Positions 12,839 to 25,357 of a stretch of 64,000 nucleotides of DNA are shown here, one piece after another. Position 1 is the stretch's first letter, and each line of letters begins with the position of its first letter. Source of the DNA: Antilocapra americana (taxonomy: Eukaryota; Chordata; Mammalia; Artiodactyla; Antilocapridae); NCBI GenBank assembly GCA_007570785.1, contig ML662445.1, positions 2,111,365 through 2,175,364 on the forward strand, in the 5' to 3' direction. The notes under the pieces were generated by a model, which made no database searches, was not told the origin of the DNA, and saw nothing but the letters and a program-made list of their open reading frames with translations. The position numbers and the translations under genes were made by a program.

Positions 12839-14169
12839 GAGAGGTTGTACAGATTTTCAAATGTTAAATGTCCACAAGATTTCATTCTGTCCAAAAGAAG
12901 AAGTGGTAAAGGAAGGCTGGAGATCAAAATATACCCAGTATCCAGGGCCAGGTGCTGTGATACACGCTTTACATGCAGGTGGTTGGTGACTGATGGGTCC
13001 TTTCACAAGAGGGCTCTTGGCTTGACCTCCACCCACACCACCTGGAGGGTGGGTCACAGCACTAGCGCCCAGCCCCACCGAGAGATGCTGCCCAGTAGAC
13101 GAGGTGGAGTCTAGCAAAGTCCCCATGAGGCTGCCCCTGCTGTTCCTGGGACCACCTTTGAGAACAGCTGCTCTACAACAGATATAAGATTCAAACTAAT
13201 TCCTTCATCCAGCATGCATATTTTTTCTTTGTGAGAGCTGGTACCTCTTAACAATAAAATCCAATAAATACCTAAACCGAAAAGAAAACCCATCTGGTAG
13301 GTGAGAAGAGAGCCTCTGGGGTATAAAATAAAACCAGACTTATTTATTACACTTCCACTGGGCGTTTTCCACACACCACAAATACTGTACAAGTCAGGAA
13401 AACAATTCCTTTGTATTCATATATAAATTATGGGGGAAATGCAACATCAAATCAGCTTGAAAAGAGGGGTTGAGAGGTCAGCCGCCCTTTCTAGACCCCT
13501 TGGGGAAAAGTCACATTCAGTTTTGGGTTTTCCAGGTTATTCATAAGTAACCTTCTCATTTATCTATTCTTTCCTTCTTCACAGTTTTAAAGGAACAGAG
13601 GATTTGATCATAGATTTCTGCCTCCCTATAGTGTGTGTATATGTGTCCGTCTGTCTGTTTTTTCCACATGGCCATATAAAACATTGTTGGAAATGCTATT
13701 TTATGGTTCTTGAAAAGACTCATTTCTGCTTTTAAAAACACCATGATTTTCAATTTCTCATTAAAATATTTAGTCTTAATAACAAAAACCCTTTACTGAG
13801 AACATAAAACATGATGACCTAAAAGTTTTTGAAAGAAACATTCTTTTCTCAAAAGTGTGCAGTCAATACAATTGGGAATTTTTCATTTTATTTTTACCAA
13901 TTCATAACCAACATGTCCTGAGATTTGACTATAGAATGAACAATGCATTGAGTATTTTGAAGAGGCAAAAAAATGTTTCTCTTTACACTTTACTTAAGCA
14001 AATAATACATTAAAATATTAATTAGATAGAAAAGTCAACCATAGAATAAACAGGCATATTTTAACAGCAACAGCAACCACAACAACCCACACATATGGAA
14101 AAGGAACTGGTCAAAAAGAGAAAAAATAACAAAAATCCAAGAAGTGATCAAGCAAACCCATCTCTATAT

Positions 14170-14802
14170 CTTCAGTTTAGTCAGTTCAGTTGCTCAGTCA
14201 TGTCCAACTCTTTGCGACCCCATGAATCGCAGTACGCCAGGCCTCCCTGTCCATCACCAACTCCCTGAGTCTACCCAAACTCATGTCCATTGAGCTGGTG
14301 ATGCCATCCACCATTTCATCCTCTGTCATCCCCTTCTCTTCCTGCTCTCAATCTTTCATAGCATCAGGGTCTTTTCAAATGAGTCAGCTCTTCAAATCAG
14401 GTGGCCAAAGTGGTGGAGTGTCAGCTTCAACATCCATCCTTTCAGTGAACACCCAGGACTGATCTCCTTTAGGATGGACTGGTTGGATCTCCTTGCTGTC
14501 CAAGGGACTCTCAAGAGTCTTCTCCAACACCACAGTTCAAAAGCATCAATTCTTCGACACTCAGCTTTCTTTATAGTCCAACTCTCACATCCATACACGA
14601 CTACTGGAAAAACCATAGCCTTGACTAGACTGACCTTTGTTGACAAAGTAATGTCTCTGCTTTTTAATATGCTGTATAGGTTGATCATAACTTTCCTTCC
14701 AAGGAGTAAGCATCTTTTAATTTCCTGGCTGCAGTCACTATCTGCAGTGATTTTGGAGCCCAGAAAAATAAAGTTAGCCACTGTTTCCCCATCTATTTTC
14801 CA
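14170..14802 (-). mobile_element. BovB LINE 3' end
   Basis: Reading from 14781 down gives a stretch of about 129 codons of BovB reverse transcriptase C-terminus (VVVYGCESWTIKKAECRRID, then [12 protein letters not shown]), then loses frame before the 3' end at CAGTTCAGTTGCTCAGTC (about 14178). It is the longest in-frame BovB piece besides the 60.5 kb copy. Confidence 0.93.
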
Positions 14803-15339
14803 TATCTTAAATTAATGTTACCATATTAATATCAAGACATAAAGAAAAGAAGTAAATGCAAAAACAAATAATAAGAAGAAAAATACATTAAAATTTAAAT
14901 ATGCATAAAACATCGGAGTGCACCTGAAATCTCTAACTTCTTCTGGAGACACACAGGATGGGTCATCAGTCTGTTAAGACTCTAAGACACTGGAGCAGAG
15001 ACACTGCTTTAGACTATGTACATCTTTATGGCATAAAAGTGTACCTGATCACTCAAAAATACCTTTTCTTGAGGCAACCATGGAAGATTAATAAATTAGA
15101 CTGAAACATGATGGAACATTTTTGATCCAGAAGGAAAAATATTTACTCAAAATAATAGTATAATACTATAATCAATAGGCACAAGCCAGAAACAGTGGTC
15201 TATATTTAAGGGAGTGATTATGGACCAGGTTCAAACTCCTCAAAATAAAAGCGTGTTACTCTTTCAGATTAACTCAGGATAAAATAAAGAGAAAAGAGCC
15301 GAACTGAGAGAAAATCTCTAAAGTCAAATATCTGAAGAG

Positions 15340-15493
15340 AACTCATTTCCAGAATAAAGAAAGAAACGTCTAAGTTAATAACATGAAAAACAGCAACCCA
15401 GTATTTAAAAATGGTCAAAAGATCTGAACGGACATTTCACCAAGAAAGATACATGGATGACCAAAAAGATAAAATGAGAAGATGCCAACATTG
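15340..15493 (+). mobile_element. Old L1 ORF2 fragment, left part
   Basis: Degenerate L1 ORF2 (AAAAATGGTCAAAAGATCTG and AAGATGCCAACAT are recognisable), split from its right part by a SINE at 15494-15717. Confidence 0.7.
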
Positions 15494-15717
15494 AGCATGC
15501 TAAGTTGCTTCAGTCGTGTCCAACTCTTTGCGACTCGATGGACTGTAGTCTGCCAGGCTCCTCTGTCCATGGGCTTCTCCAGGCAAGAATATTGGAGTGG
15601 GTTGCCATGCCCTCCTCCAGGGGATCTTCCTGACCCGGGGAATCAAATCTGCATCACTTCCATCTCCGGCATTGACAGGCAGGTTCTTTACCACTACTAC
15701 CACCTGGGAAGTCCTCC
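15494..15717 (-). mobile_element. Bov-tA-type SINE inside an old L1
   Basis: GCTAAGTTGCTTCAGTCGTG to CACCTGGGAAGTCC. It is flanked by CCAACATT and CCAACGTC, a short likely target-site duplication, and splits an L1 fragment, which dates it as younger than that L1. Confidence 0.92.
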
Positions 15718-15718
15718 A

Positions 15719-16015
15719 ACGTCGGTAATCCATAGGAAAATGTAGATTAAAACTATGAGACGCCACGGATCAGCTGCTAAGAAAGAAAAAACTCTGACTA
15801 GTCCAGTCCTGGAGAGGACGCTACCAAGGAAGCAGTCTGCCACAGCCTCTGTGTTGAGCAGCCAGCGATTCCTTGCACTTCAGACACACTCGTCATACCC
15901 AGGAGTCCCTCGTGTAGGCATTTACACACGTGAAATAGAAACAAGTGCTCACACAAACACCTGGACACGAATATTTGCAATTTCATAATTTCCAAGCCCT
16001 GGAAAGAGTCTCATG
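15719..16015 (+). mobile_element. Old L1 ORF2 fragment, right part
   Basis: Continues the L1 sequence interrupted by the SINE: CAACGTC-GTAATCCATAGG matches the segment expected after CAACAT. It degrades towards CTGGACACGAATATTTGC and is lost by about 16015. Confidence 0.65.
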
Positions 16016-16744
16016 CTCTTCTCTTGGGGAAGAGAGAAGTATTCTGGGGCGTGGTTCCCCAGAACTGGCACCTTCTGGGGAGCAGGGGTGAACCATACAC
16101 AACCAAGCCTCTGCCTGTCACACCAGCTGAAAGGGATCTGGGAGACCACACACTGAAGGGCAGAACCACAGGGACAAAGAGAAGACCAGGGGCTTCACAG
16201 GTTCCAGGGAGAGAGTGACGGGCTGGCAGGGGTCTTCCCCACCCCAGCTCTGTCTGAGGGTGCTGAAAACCCTGCCCTAGTTTCTTAGTTAAAATCCCTC
16301 CTTCAAGTTCAAGGAAGGGAAAGCTTGATCGTTCAGCCAGTCCCTCAAGTCAGGCCACCAGCGTCGGCCCAGAGATGGCACTGATCAGTCTGGTTAACTC
16401 AAAGGACGTGCAGTAGGGTGGCTCACACAGAATGTGCAGAGTAGCCCTGAGCAAGCGGTCACCCTGCTTTGTCTGAGACACTCAGAAGATGCCCCTCGAG
16501 ATGCTGGAGAAAAATAACCAAGGAGGTCACAATTCATATTGCAAAAGAAATTTAAAACTCAAAGAAACTACCATGAGACACAAGCAAAACAAAACAGAAA
16601 AGATAATCTGTTGATTGCAAATCGATATGAATTAGTTACATTACATTTTGAACTAAAAAATCTCAGTATGACAAAAATAATCTTCAATGAAAAGCAAACA
16701 TATAGAAATTCCACAAAACATATGTCCCCAGGACCCTCAAAACA

Positions 16745-16872
16745 CATAGCTAGTACAGACAATATTTTATAATAACTATAAGGAAATAGTCTATAAAATA
16801 ATGAATCACTATGCTGTACACCTGAAACTAATACAATATTGTAAATCAACCAAACCTCATTTAAAAAAAAGA
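16745..16872 (+). mobile_element. L1 3'-end fragment
   Basis: Short 3' UTR piece ending TACACCTGAAACTAATACAA, TATTGTAAATCAACC and an A tail, typical of older ruminant L1 ends. Confidence 0.75.
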
Positions 16873-17371
16873 AAACTCACAAAGCTAAAGTAAAAGACAC
16901 AGGGAGTTTAAAACTGAAGGAGGCAAGTTAAACCACTAAGGGCAAACCAATGGGAAGGAATTTTGAACATTAATATCAGAAACCATCTCTCAGGCCATAT
17001 GGAAAATCTCAACAAACTCCAAAAATGAGGAATTGTAGAAGTTATGTTTTTCTAGCCACACTGCAGCAAGATTAAGAATTTATAACAAAAACACAAAGGG
17101 AGAGAAATCTCCACAGTCTTAAGTTCTAAAAACAGCAGACTATTGATCTGATGTTGATATAATTAATATCAACTAATAAAGTACAGAAGCAAATATTAAA
17201 AGAAAAAACACATAAAAATTTAATATGCATAAATATAAGCTGTATTGCTTCCATATTTATCACAACGTGAAAAATTTTGGTCAAAGCTTTAGGTTTAGAG
17301 CACTTCATTGTGTTTTTATTTAAGAAAGAAAAGAAATCTAGTTATGAGACAATGGGTTGCATTAATTACAG

Positions 17372-17588
17372 TGCACGCGTGCTAAGTCAATTCAGTCATG
17401 TCCAACTCCTTGTGACCCCATAGACAGTAGCCCGCCAGGCTCCTCTGTCCGTGGGATTCTCCAGGCAAGAACACTGGAGTGGGTTGCCCTGTCCTCCTTC
17501 AGGGAATCTCTTTAACCCAGGGATCGAATCCAAGTCTCCTGAGTCTCCTGCACTGGCAGGCGGATTTTTTACCACTAGCGCCACCTGA
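17372..17588 (-). mobile_element. Bov-tA-type SINE
   Basis: From GTGCACGCGTGCTAAGTCAA to ACCACTAGCGCCACCTGAAA, with the expected CTCCTCTGTCCGTGGGATTC core. Confidence 0.9.
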
Positions 17589-18699
17589 AACTATAGTTAA
17601 GCAGTTTTTAATTTTCTTTTTTAAGCATCCCTGCCTATAATAGTCTTATTCCTATAATCACATGAAAGCCATTGATATATTTTATTGTCACCAGAAATAA
17701 TCATGGGAGAAAATAATATGATAGAGTTCTCAGCACATAGAATAGAATAAACTCTATTTGAATTGCATATTTTCTTATCCATCCAACTATTGAAATCTTT
17801 GAAAGTGGAAGTCATTTACATTGAATGCTGTTTCGATGTCATAAGACTTACACTTCCAAATATAGTCTCTAAGCTAAAAATACTCCCAGAAACAAACAAA
17901 GCAATACTGCATCTAATCTGAAAGTGAGGTATCTTTAGACGTGGAAGAATCCTTTACTCTCGGGAACAATCAGAGGTCAGTCCAAGACATCGTTTACCAA
18001 TTAGCCCTTGCTAACGGCTAGTTACCCAAAATAGTAAGACCTCTTTGTGCTGGGCATAGGAGGAGGGTTCTGTGGCTGCATGGCTGGAAGACATGGAATC
18101 ACACTCAGTTTACAACAGCATCTGAGGGTGCTAACAGATTAATAACACAGCCTGCGTCTCCAGGAGAGAGGGTGCCAATTTCAGGTGGGCGCAAAGCTTT
18201 TAGGATTTGCTTGATTTTTGTTTTGTCTTTTGTTTTTAATTCTGGACCCATTTTTCTACCAATTTTTTTAGGGTGTAACTCTCACAGTCAGCAACCTGGC
18301 AAACATACTTTGGCAAACTCAACCCTAACCCAACAACATAGACTTCTGAAAATTCAAGAGTTTCTGGCAAGTTGACCACAATAAGTGGCTTTCTGGGCAT
18401 TACAAGCTCCTCATCCCCAGCCTCCCATCATCGCATCCACAGACCTGATACAAACGATGTAAGAGCACCCAGAACAAGCCAGCCCTGTGATGAGCTCCCC
18501 GGCTGGACCTGAGCCCGGGACCTTGGCGAGGAAGCTGAGGAAAGCCAGTGATCACACCCAGAGATGTGGTTTTGGCTCGGATGAAGACTGTTCTCCCAGA
18601 GTCCGCACGCCACTGGCGGGCACCACAGGCGAGCCCTCGCTGACACCTGACCCACGACCCCCCCTTAGTGTGGACCTGCTCCTGAGCACTTCATGGGAC

Positions 18700-18870
18700 T
18701 CCGTCTCCACCAGGGGTCAGCACACGTTTTCTGTAGAGAGTCAAACAGCACAGTCTAGGCTTCACAGGGCCCGGCTCTCTGCCGCACGGCTCAAACCTGC
18801 AGCGTGGCCCCGAGGCAGCACAGACAGCGGGCACAGGCCTGGGCTCCAGGAACACCGGCTGAGGGACGCT
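18700..18870 (+). mobile_element. Probable MER-type hAT DNA transposon remnant
   Basis: CAGGGGTCAGCACACGTTTT and TCTGTAGAGAGTCAAACAGC followed by a GC-rich decayed body resemble the common mammalian element starting CAGGGGTCGGCAAAC. The precise family is uncertain. Confidence 0.5.
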
Positions 18871-19206
18871 GAAACTCGGATCTCATATCATTCCCGTGCG
18901 TCACAGAAGATTCTTCTTCAGCTAAGTGTTCTGGGCTGGAGGTTAGGAGATACTCAGTTCTCCCGATGACTGTGGACATGGCCAAGTTCTCTCTGAGCTC
19001 ACAGCAGCTGCCCATCGGATGGTCTTTCCTCTGAGGGGGACTAAGATTATAACCTGCTTTATGCAACACAGGGAACGCCAATTACAGAGTCACCTTTCTG
19101 ACTGCGTTCAATTTTCATAAATAGTATTTGCCAACAATGAGCCATTTTGCCAAATAAATCTCTCCCATTCTTGTGTACATGAGATACTCAGAGCTGCCCT
19201 CAGAGC

Positions 19207-19645
19207 AGCTGTTGTTGTTCATCGTGTCATTCAATCATCATTCAATCTTGTCAGACTCTGCGATCCCATGGACTGCAGCACGCCAGCCTTCCTTGTCCTT
19301 CAACTCCTGGAGCCTGCTCAACCTCCTGTCCACTGAGTCAATGATGTCATCCAACCATCTCATCCCCTGCCACCTCCTTCTCCTTTTGCCCTCAATCTTT
19401 CCCAGCATGAGGGACTTTTCCCATGAGTCAGCTCTTTGCATCACGTGGCCAAAGTATTGGAACTTCAACTTCAGCATCAGTCCTTCCAATGATATTCAGG
19501 GCTGATTTCCTTTTGGATTGACTGGTTCAATCTCCTTGCAGTCCAAGGGACTCTCAAGAGTCTTCTCCAACACCACAGTTCAAAAGAATCAATTCTTCAG
19601 GGCTCAACTTTCTTTACGGTCCAATTCTCACATTCATACATGCCT
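19207..19645 (-). mobile_element. BovB LINE 3' end
   Basis: Antisense BovB tail, with [20 protein letters not shown] encoded at 19489-19430 and the usual TGTCCACTGAGTCAATGATG segment. Diverged near its 3' end (tandem TCATTCAATCATCATTCAATC at about 19227). Confidence 0.9.
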
Positions 19646-20609
19646 CAGAGCATACGGGCCTCTTTACTTTTGTCTTCACTTTACTTCACAGATACACAGT
19701 CAGTGATGACCTAGCCCAGGTGTTCGTCTGCTTGCTGTAGCTTATCTCATGCCTGGACAGGATGCTTCTGGTCGAGATATGCTGTTTGGGGTGGTTTCCA
19801 AACTCCCCCTTGCATTGTAGTGTTTCATGAATGTATTTGTTCAACTCCCTAAAGTCTTTTTCTTTGCAATTTATTTCCTGAAGTTGAAATGAAAAATGAA
19901 AAGCTGCATTTTCAGAGAGAGAAAAATGATATTTCTTACATATCACCACTTATTTTTAAAAGTGGACTCTAAAAAGCCACAGAGACGCGAGACTAGAGAA
20001 CAGTGTTCTGCCCCCACTGCCAAGAAGACATTCAGTATGGACACAAATGATTTTTTTTTTCAATCCCAGAAAATTAAAACACTCTAAAAATCTGCTGGGG
20101 AAAAATTGATACTTTGCTCACAAATACTTTTGTAATTGGCTTTCACCTGGGCTATTGTATTATTGTCCATTAAACAGAGCTTATATGTGACAACAGGCAA
20201 AAATCCCAAGGAGTATTGGACACAGGAAAGTAATACCCAAAGCAACTATGAAAACTTCAAATGGAAAAAAGAAGCTGTGAACTATATTAGAATTTCACAA
20301 TTATGCAAGCGAACATGTCCAAGGGGGTTTGTTCACCGTTTGTTTGCATTTTTACTTAGTTTTTACTCATAAAGTAATCAGGTCGGTATGTGCCTTATGG
20401 GTACAAGCAATTAGTTCTTAATTGACTAAGGGAATGATTTTAAAAATACAGATACTTGCCAGAGGTGGCATTAAATTAACAAAACAACAAAATCTAATAA
20501 TTCTGAGTGCCACAAGGAGGCCATTTGGAAGCCTGGGTACAGCTCATTGCCTTGGTAGAAATCAGGTCTTTCCTTGTGTCTTGGACCATCAAATAAAGAT
20601 TACATGTTA

Positions 20610-20940
20610 TTGGAGCTTTCCTGGTGTTTCAGCGGTAAAGAATCTGTCTGCCAATGTAGGAGACATGGGTTTAATCCCTGGTCCTGAAAGATCCCACAAG
20701 TCTTAGAGCAACTAAGCCTATGCACCCAACTACTGAGCCCGTGCTCCATAGCCCGGGAGCCTCAACCCCTGAAGCCTGCACCCCTGAGAGGCTGAGGTCA
20801 TGGCGCTGCAAGAGAGGTCACAGCAATGAGAAGCCCTCGGACCTCAACTAGAGAGCTGCCGCTGCTCTCCCCAACTACAGAAAAGCCCTCAAAGACTCAC
20901 CACAGCCAAAATAATAATAATTAACTAGGTTTTAAAACTA
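20610..20940 (+). mobile_element. CHR-type tRNA-Glu SINE (long form)
   Basis: Same tRNA-like head as Bov-tA (GGTGTTTCAGCGGTAAAGAA) but followed by the long CHR body: AGAGCAACTAAGCCTATGCA, CATAGCCCGGGAGCC, GCAATGAGAAGCCC, ending with an (AAT)n-like tail. This is an older cetartiodactyl family. Confidence 0.85.
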
Positions 20941-20949
20941 GTTAATCAT

Positions 20950-21120
20950 TGGGGGCAGGAGGAGAAGGGGACAACAGACGATGAGATGGCTGGATGGCAT
21001 CACCGACTCGATGGACATTGGTTTGGGTAGACTCCAGAAGCTGGTGTTGGACAGGAAGGCCTGGAATGCTGCGATTCATGGGGTTGCAGAGTCGGACACA
21101 ACGGAGCAACTGAACTGAAC
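20950..21120 (+). mobile_element. BovB LINE 3' tail
   Basis: Only the last 170 bases of a BovB element (ATGAGATGGCTGGATGGCAT to GCAACTGAACTGAAC). It lies directly after a CHR-type SINE. Confidence 0.88.
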
Positions 21121-21931
21121 TGGGTTTTTAAAAAGACTATATGTTATTAAAGCAAAATTAAACATTACTTTTTTCAACAATAATACAGCAGTACTCAGGG
21201 CACTCCTACTCTGAGAATTACAGGGAGGTTGCCGTGAAGCCCCCAGTGTTGAAGCTGGAGAGAAGCTTGGGAACAACCCCCTTCTTGTTTCGTGAAGTGA
21301 AGCCCACAGCTGCCCTGTGTCCAGCCCCATCTCAGGGGAGCCGGCCACTGGAGGGCCCAACGGCACTGCCCTCCTGCCACCCAGACATGCTCTCCTTCCA
21401 TCCAGACCCCCATGGAGGACCGGTACCATGAGAGAGGTGACTTCTCTGGACTCCCCAGGGACAAGAGGGCACTTTAGCTGTGGCCTATCAATATCCAAAT
21501 ACAGGAAGCTTTTACAGAACTGTCTGCCCATCAGGATTGTCTAAACACTACTTGGCTTCAGCCTCTGGCTGAGAACTGGGTTCTTGAGCAGTAAAATGAC
21601 TTGAGTTGAGCAAAACTGGTCATTCTGTCCCTGCAGATGAGGAGGAGGGTGGAGGTCCTGCCCCTCACTCTGTCCCAATCCCTGCTCTGTGCCCTGCTCT
21701 GTTCTGCCCTGCAGTTCCGGGGAATCGTAGCCCTCACTGCCAGGACACCCTGTGAACATGCCCTGGGCAAGGCCATGTGCAGAGAGCAGGAGCCACGAGA
21801 CCTGTCTGGTCAGAGTCAGAAGGCATCCCATCAGCCAGCTGCCTTGGGGGGCTCACTGCCACACAAGCAGATTCCGGGGGACTTAAGGCTACCTGGAGAA
21901 CATTCCCAGAACTAGTTGCTGAAGGAAATAT

Positions 21932-22062
21932 AGTTAGAAAAACAGAAAGGGAGGAAAGGAAGGGAAGGAGAGGGAGGGAAGAAATGAGGAAGGAAAGGGA
22001 AGAGACTAGGGAGGGAGGAAAGAAGGAAGAGAATGAGGGAGAGAAGGGAAGGAGAGAGAACC
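21932..22062. repeat. Polypurine simple repeat (GGAA/GGGA)n
   Basis: About 130 bp of almost pure A/G, for example AAAGGGAGGAAAGGAAGGGA, ending where a BovB fragment begins. Such tracts can form triplexes. Confidence 0.9.
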
Positions 22063-22063
22063 T

Positions 22064-22437
22064 AAGAACTGATGCTTTGGAACCACGGTGTTGGAGAAGG
22101 CTCTTAAGAGTCCCTTGGACTGCAAGGAGATCCAACCAGTCCATCCTAAAGGAGATCAGTCCTGAATATTCATTGGAAGGACTGATGCTGAAGCTGAAAC
22201 GCCAATCCTCTTGCCACCTGATGTGAAGAACCAACTCACTGGGAAAGACCCAATGCTGGGAAAGATTGAAGGTGGGAGGAGAAGGGGGTGACACAGGATG
22301 AGGTGGTGGGCAGCATCATCAACTCAAGGGACATGAGTTTGAGCAAACTCTGCGAGTTGGTGATGGACAGGGAAGTCTGGTGTGCTGCAGGCCATGGGGT
22401 TGCAGAGAGTCAGACATGACCAAGAGACTGAACAACA
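22064..22437 (+). mobile_element. BovB LINE 3' end
   Basis: Starts at AGAACTGATGCTTTGGAACC, immediately after a purine-rich simple repeat, and ends GACCAAGAGACTGAACAAC. Encodes fragments [20 protein letters not shown] in frame before stops. Confidence 0.92.
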
Positions 22438-23053
22438 GTCCTCTCTGAAAGGGTACAGATGGCTTCAGAATTTCGATTGAAGACAAGAGAATCCTGATAC
22501 TTGATATTACACATCTTCCCAGGTGACGCAGCCCTGAGTCTCTATGGAGACCATGGAGGATGGCAACATTCCTCCGTCCCTTCCATCAGACAGTCTCTGC
22601 TTCATGAGGCAAAATCTGGATGCTGCAATGAATGAAAGCCTGAGGATATTACACTGCCCATCAATACAGCTGTTTTTGGACTGTAAGGGTTCCTCAGGAA
22701 CTAGAGGGACATCAGACGCCTACTAGCTTTTGATAGAATTTCAAAATTTTAGCTTTTTGTGTGAAGCAAGTTATTTTACAGGAAAAATGAGGAAATCACT
22801 ATCAACCCAGGAATTCTCCTTTCTAAGCTGTCCAACTTACCTGATTTAGTGCAATATGCTACACTGAGGATAACCAAAAATACTTAAATAATTCATCCAA
22901 AAACTAAGATTACCTAGTCAAAGAGGTTTAAATGACATCCCAGCTCTATTCATGGTTTTGGTTACATGAAAATAAAAGCCAATGTTGTAACAATGAAAAG
23001 TTAATTGAAGGTGAATATGCTATCAATTTGGAAAGTAATTTTTCCTTCCACTA

Positions 23054-23362
23054 GTTCAATCCCTGGATCAGGAAGGTCCCCTAGAGAAGGGAATGGCCAC
23101 CCACTCCAGTATCCTGGCCTGGAGAATCCCATGGATAGAGGAGCCTGGGGGGCTACAGTCCAACTCTTTGTGACCCCATGGACTATACAGTCCATGGAAT
23201 TCTCCAGGCCAGAATACTGGAGTAGGTAGCCTTTCCTTTCTCCAGGGGATCTTCCCAACCCAGGGATCGAACCCAGGTCTTCTGCACTGCAGGCAGATTC
23301 TTTACCAGCTGAGCCACAGGGAAGCCTGTGCATGACTGAGTGACTAAACAGCAACAGCAGTA
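23054..23362. mobile_element. Bov-tA SINE pair, one nested inverted in the other
   Basis: Plus-strand body 23054-23160 (CAATCCCTGGATCAGGAAGG to GGGCTACAGTCC), then minus-strand SINE 23161-23327 (CTCTTTGTGACCCCATGGAC to AGCCACAGGGAAGCC), then the plus-strand 3' end 23328-23362 (GCATGACTGAGTGACTAAAC). The two orientations form inverted repeat arms of about 100 bp. Confidence 0.85.
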
Positions 23363-24100
23363 GTAGACTCTGATAAACTGACTTTCACCCAAAGGAGTTC
23401 TATGGAAAAACCAGACAGAATAGAGCAACCCTTGTTCTGTCCATAATTGTAAGCCTATGTGTACCTAGACAATTTTCTTAACTTCCAAGCCCAATTTCCT
23501 TTGTCTTAAAACAAGAAAGGCTTTAGCAGGATGATTCCTAAAGTCTTATTTGTCTAGTCTTTCATGAATTTCTCCAACATTTTCTCATTTTTTTATTTCT
23601 ACAAGGGAATCAAGTATCTACAATGAGCATTATCTGATGTAAAAATAGAAAGGGCCTCACTTCTGTTGTCATTAAAACCATGCCAGGGAACATTTTTATA
23701 TTTCAGAAAAAGTTTTTGATTGAAAGGCTTGGATGGAGGCTTTCAGTTTCACCAAAAGGGATGCTGTTTGGATATTGCTGGCGCAATTTCAAGGGAAATT
23801 GGTTCCTGGAGACAGCTCTTCCTTCAGGGTCCTTCACCAGATCAGGGACATGCATCGATCAGGCTTGCGTGCTGGAGGCCACAGATGCTCCAGCTCTGCA
23901 CATCGCTGAGCTAGACCAGATCAACTTCTCTCACGGGAAGTGATGACGGGAGAGCGGTCATTTGTCCCTATTTTTTAAAAATACATCTTCAGCTTACTCA
24001 CACTGTGTAATTAATGGGATTATATTAGCATCATACACAACATTGAATGAGCCCCACAAAACTTAAAAGTTTTCAAGAATTACTTTGCAGGTCGTCACTC

Positions 24101-24322
24101 AAGGCTTCCTTGGTGATTCAGACAGTTAAAAAAAAAATCTGCCTGCAATGTGAGAGACCTAGGTTCAGTCCTGGGGCTAGGAAGATCTCTTGGAGAAGGG
24201 AATGGCTACCCACTCCAGTACTCTTGCCTGGAGAATTTCATGGACAGAGGAGTTGAGTGGGCTACAGTACATCAGGCCACAATGAGTCAGATACAACTGA
24301 GAGACTAACACAACACAACAAC
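24101..24322 (+). mobile_element. Bov-tA-type SINE
   Basis: Head CTTCCTTGGTGATTCAGACA with an (A)n expansion at 24128, body TCCTGGGGCTAGGAAGATCT, end ACTGAGAGACTAACACAACA. Confidence 0.9.
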
Positions 24323-24599
24323 TGGAAGAGGAAAATTCACACAAATTCAAACATTTGCCGATTTAATTTAAAAAAATCTTTCCAAACACTCCACTTGAAA
24401 TTAGAAAATTCAATTAACCTCACAAAAAAGCACCCTCGAGAGCCAAAGTAGACCAGAAGCAAATGACTTCATTTCAAACAGTTCTTCGGGCTATGAGTGG
24501 ATGTGGTGAGACTGTCCAGATGCTCGCCAGACCTCACAGTGCCAGCCACCCGCGTCTCGGAGGGCGCTGTGTGTGTCTGCTCACACCCAGGGGCTCTAC

Positions 24600-24690
24600 C
24601 TTCCTTCATCTCTTCCATGCCCATCACTGCTTCTGGCACATAGTATGTCCAAAACACTGTTGAACAAATAAATGAAGGGAGAGCATTAGA
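24600..24690 (+). mobile_element. MIR-like remnant
   Basis: TGGCACATAGTATGTCCAAA and GTTGAACAAATAAATGAA resemble the well-known MIR/L2-type end. Confidence 0.45.
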
Positions 24691-25357
24691 AAGCACCACA
24701 GAGGGAATGGCACAGAGGTGTGCCAAGCATGTTCTTCTTGTTGCAAAGAAATGAACTGTAGCTATGACATTCTCCTGAGTGCACAGAGGAGTCTGGTGGG
24801 CATGACAGCTAACAAGACGCTCACCAGTTGAAGAGGTGCCCCGTGGGCTGGAGTATGCCAGGCGTGTCAGTCACAGCACATAGTCAGGGATCACATTCAT
24901 GTTCCCAATCATTTCTGTCTGTTCTCAAGGATTCCTTCTATAAAGCTCCTTAACTCCAGGGAGGCCACTGAGAGGAGAGGACACAAATGATTAAGTATTC
25001 GGAGAGTTGGTGAGGTCGAACAAACATATACAAAAGGTTAACTGGAATTCAAAGCCATTTATAAATGCCTAACATGGCATTCCCTCCATGAGACTGAAGT
25101 CCCAACAAGGGGGCCATAGTAGAAGTGAAACCACAGGAGACGTTTGACAAAGAGGCAGGGTCCATAGATTTGTTATATACCCTGACTAATCAGAATTTCA
25201 TAATATTTTTCTCTTCATCCAAACCGTCATTCTCCAGATAGTAGAACCTGATAGTACACAGTAGAGTATGGTGATCTTAATGTGGAAAACAGTATGGAAT
25301 TTCTTCAGAAAACTAAAAACAAGATCCAGCAACCCCACTCTTGGGCATATATCTAGT

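Larger units (their letters stand above)
9956..14169. other. Intergenic, no gene recognised
   Basis: Contains the small CpG patch at 10250-10400 and a 168-codon frame at 10643-11149 that shows no known protein features. 12840-14169 is plain AT-rich DNA. No RNA gene seen. Confidence 0.7.
16016..21931. other. Intergenic, no gene recognised
   Basis: Between the listed repeats there is nothing gene-like. A 160-codon frame at 18487-18969 runs through GC-richer sequence and into the MER-type remnant, so it is probably chance. Confidence 0.7.
22438..25357. other. Intergenic, no gene recognised
   Basis: Unique AT-rich sequence plus the listed SINEs. 24690-25350 has no recognised feature. Confidence 0.7.

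Noticed and set aside
22517..22540. Possible SINE head (CTTCCCAGGTGACGCAG)
   Set aside because: The similarity is only about 15 bases and no SINE body follows.
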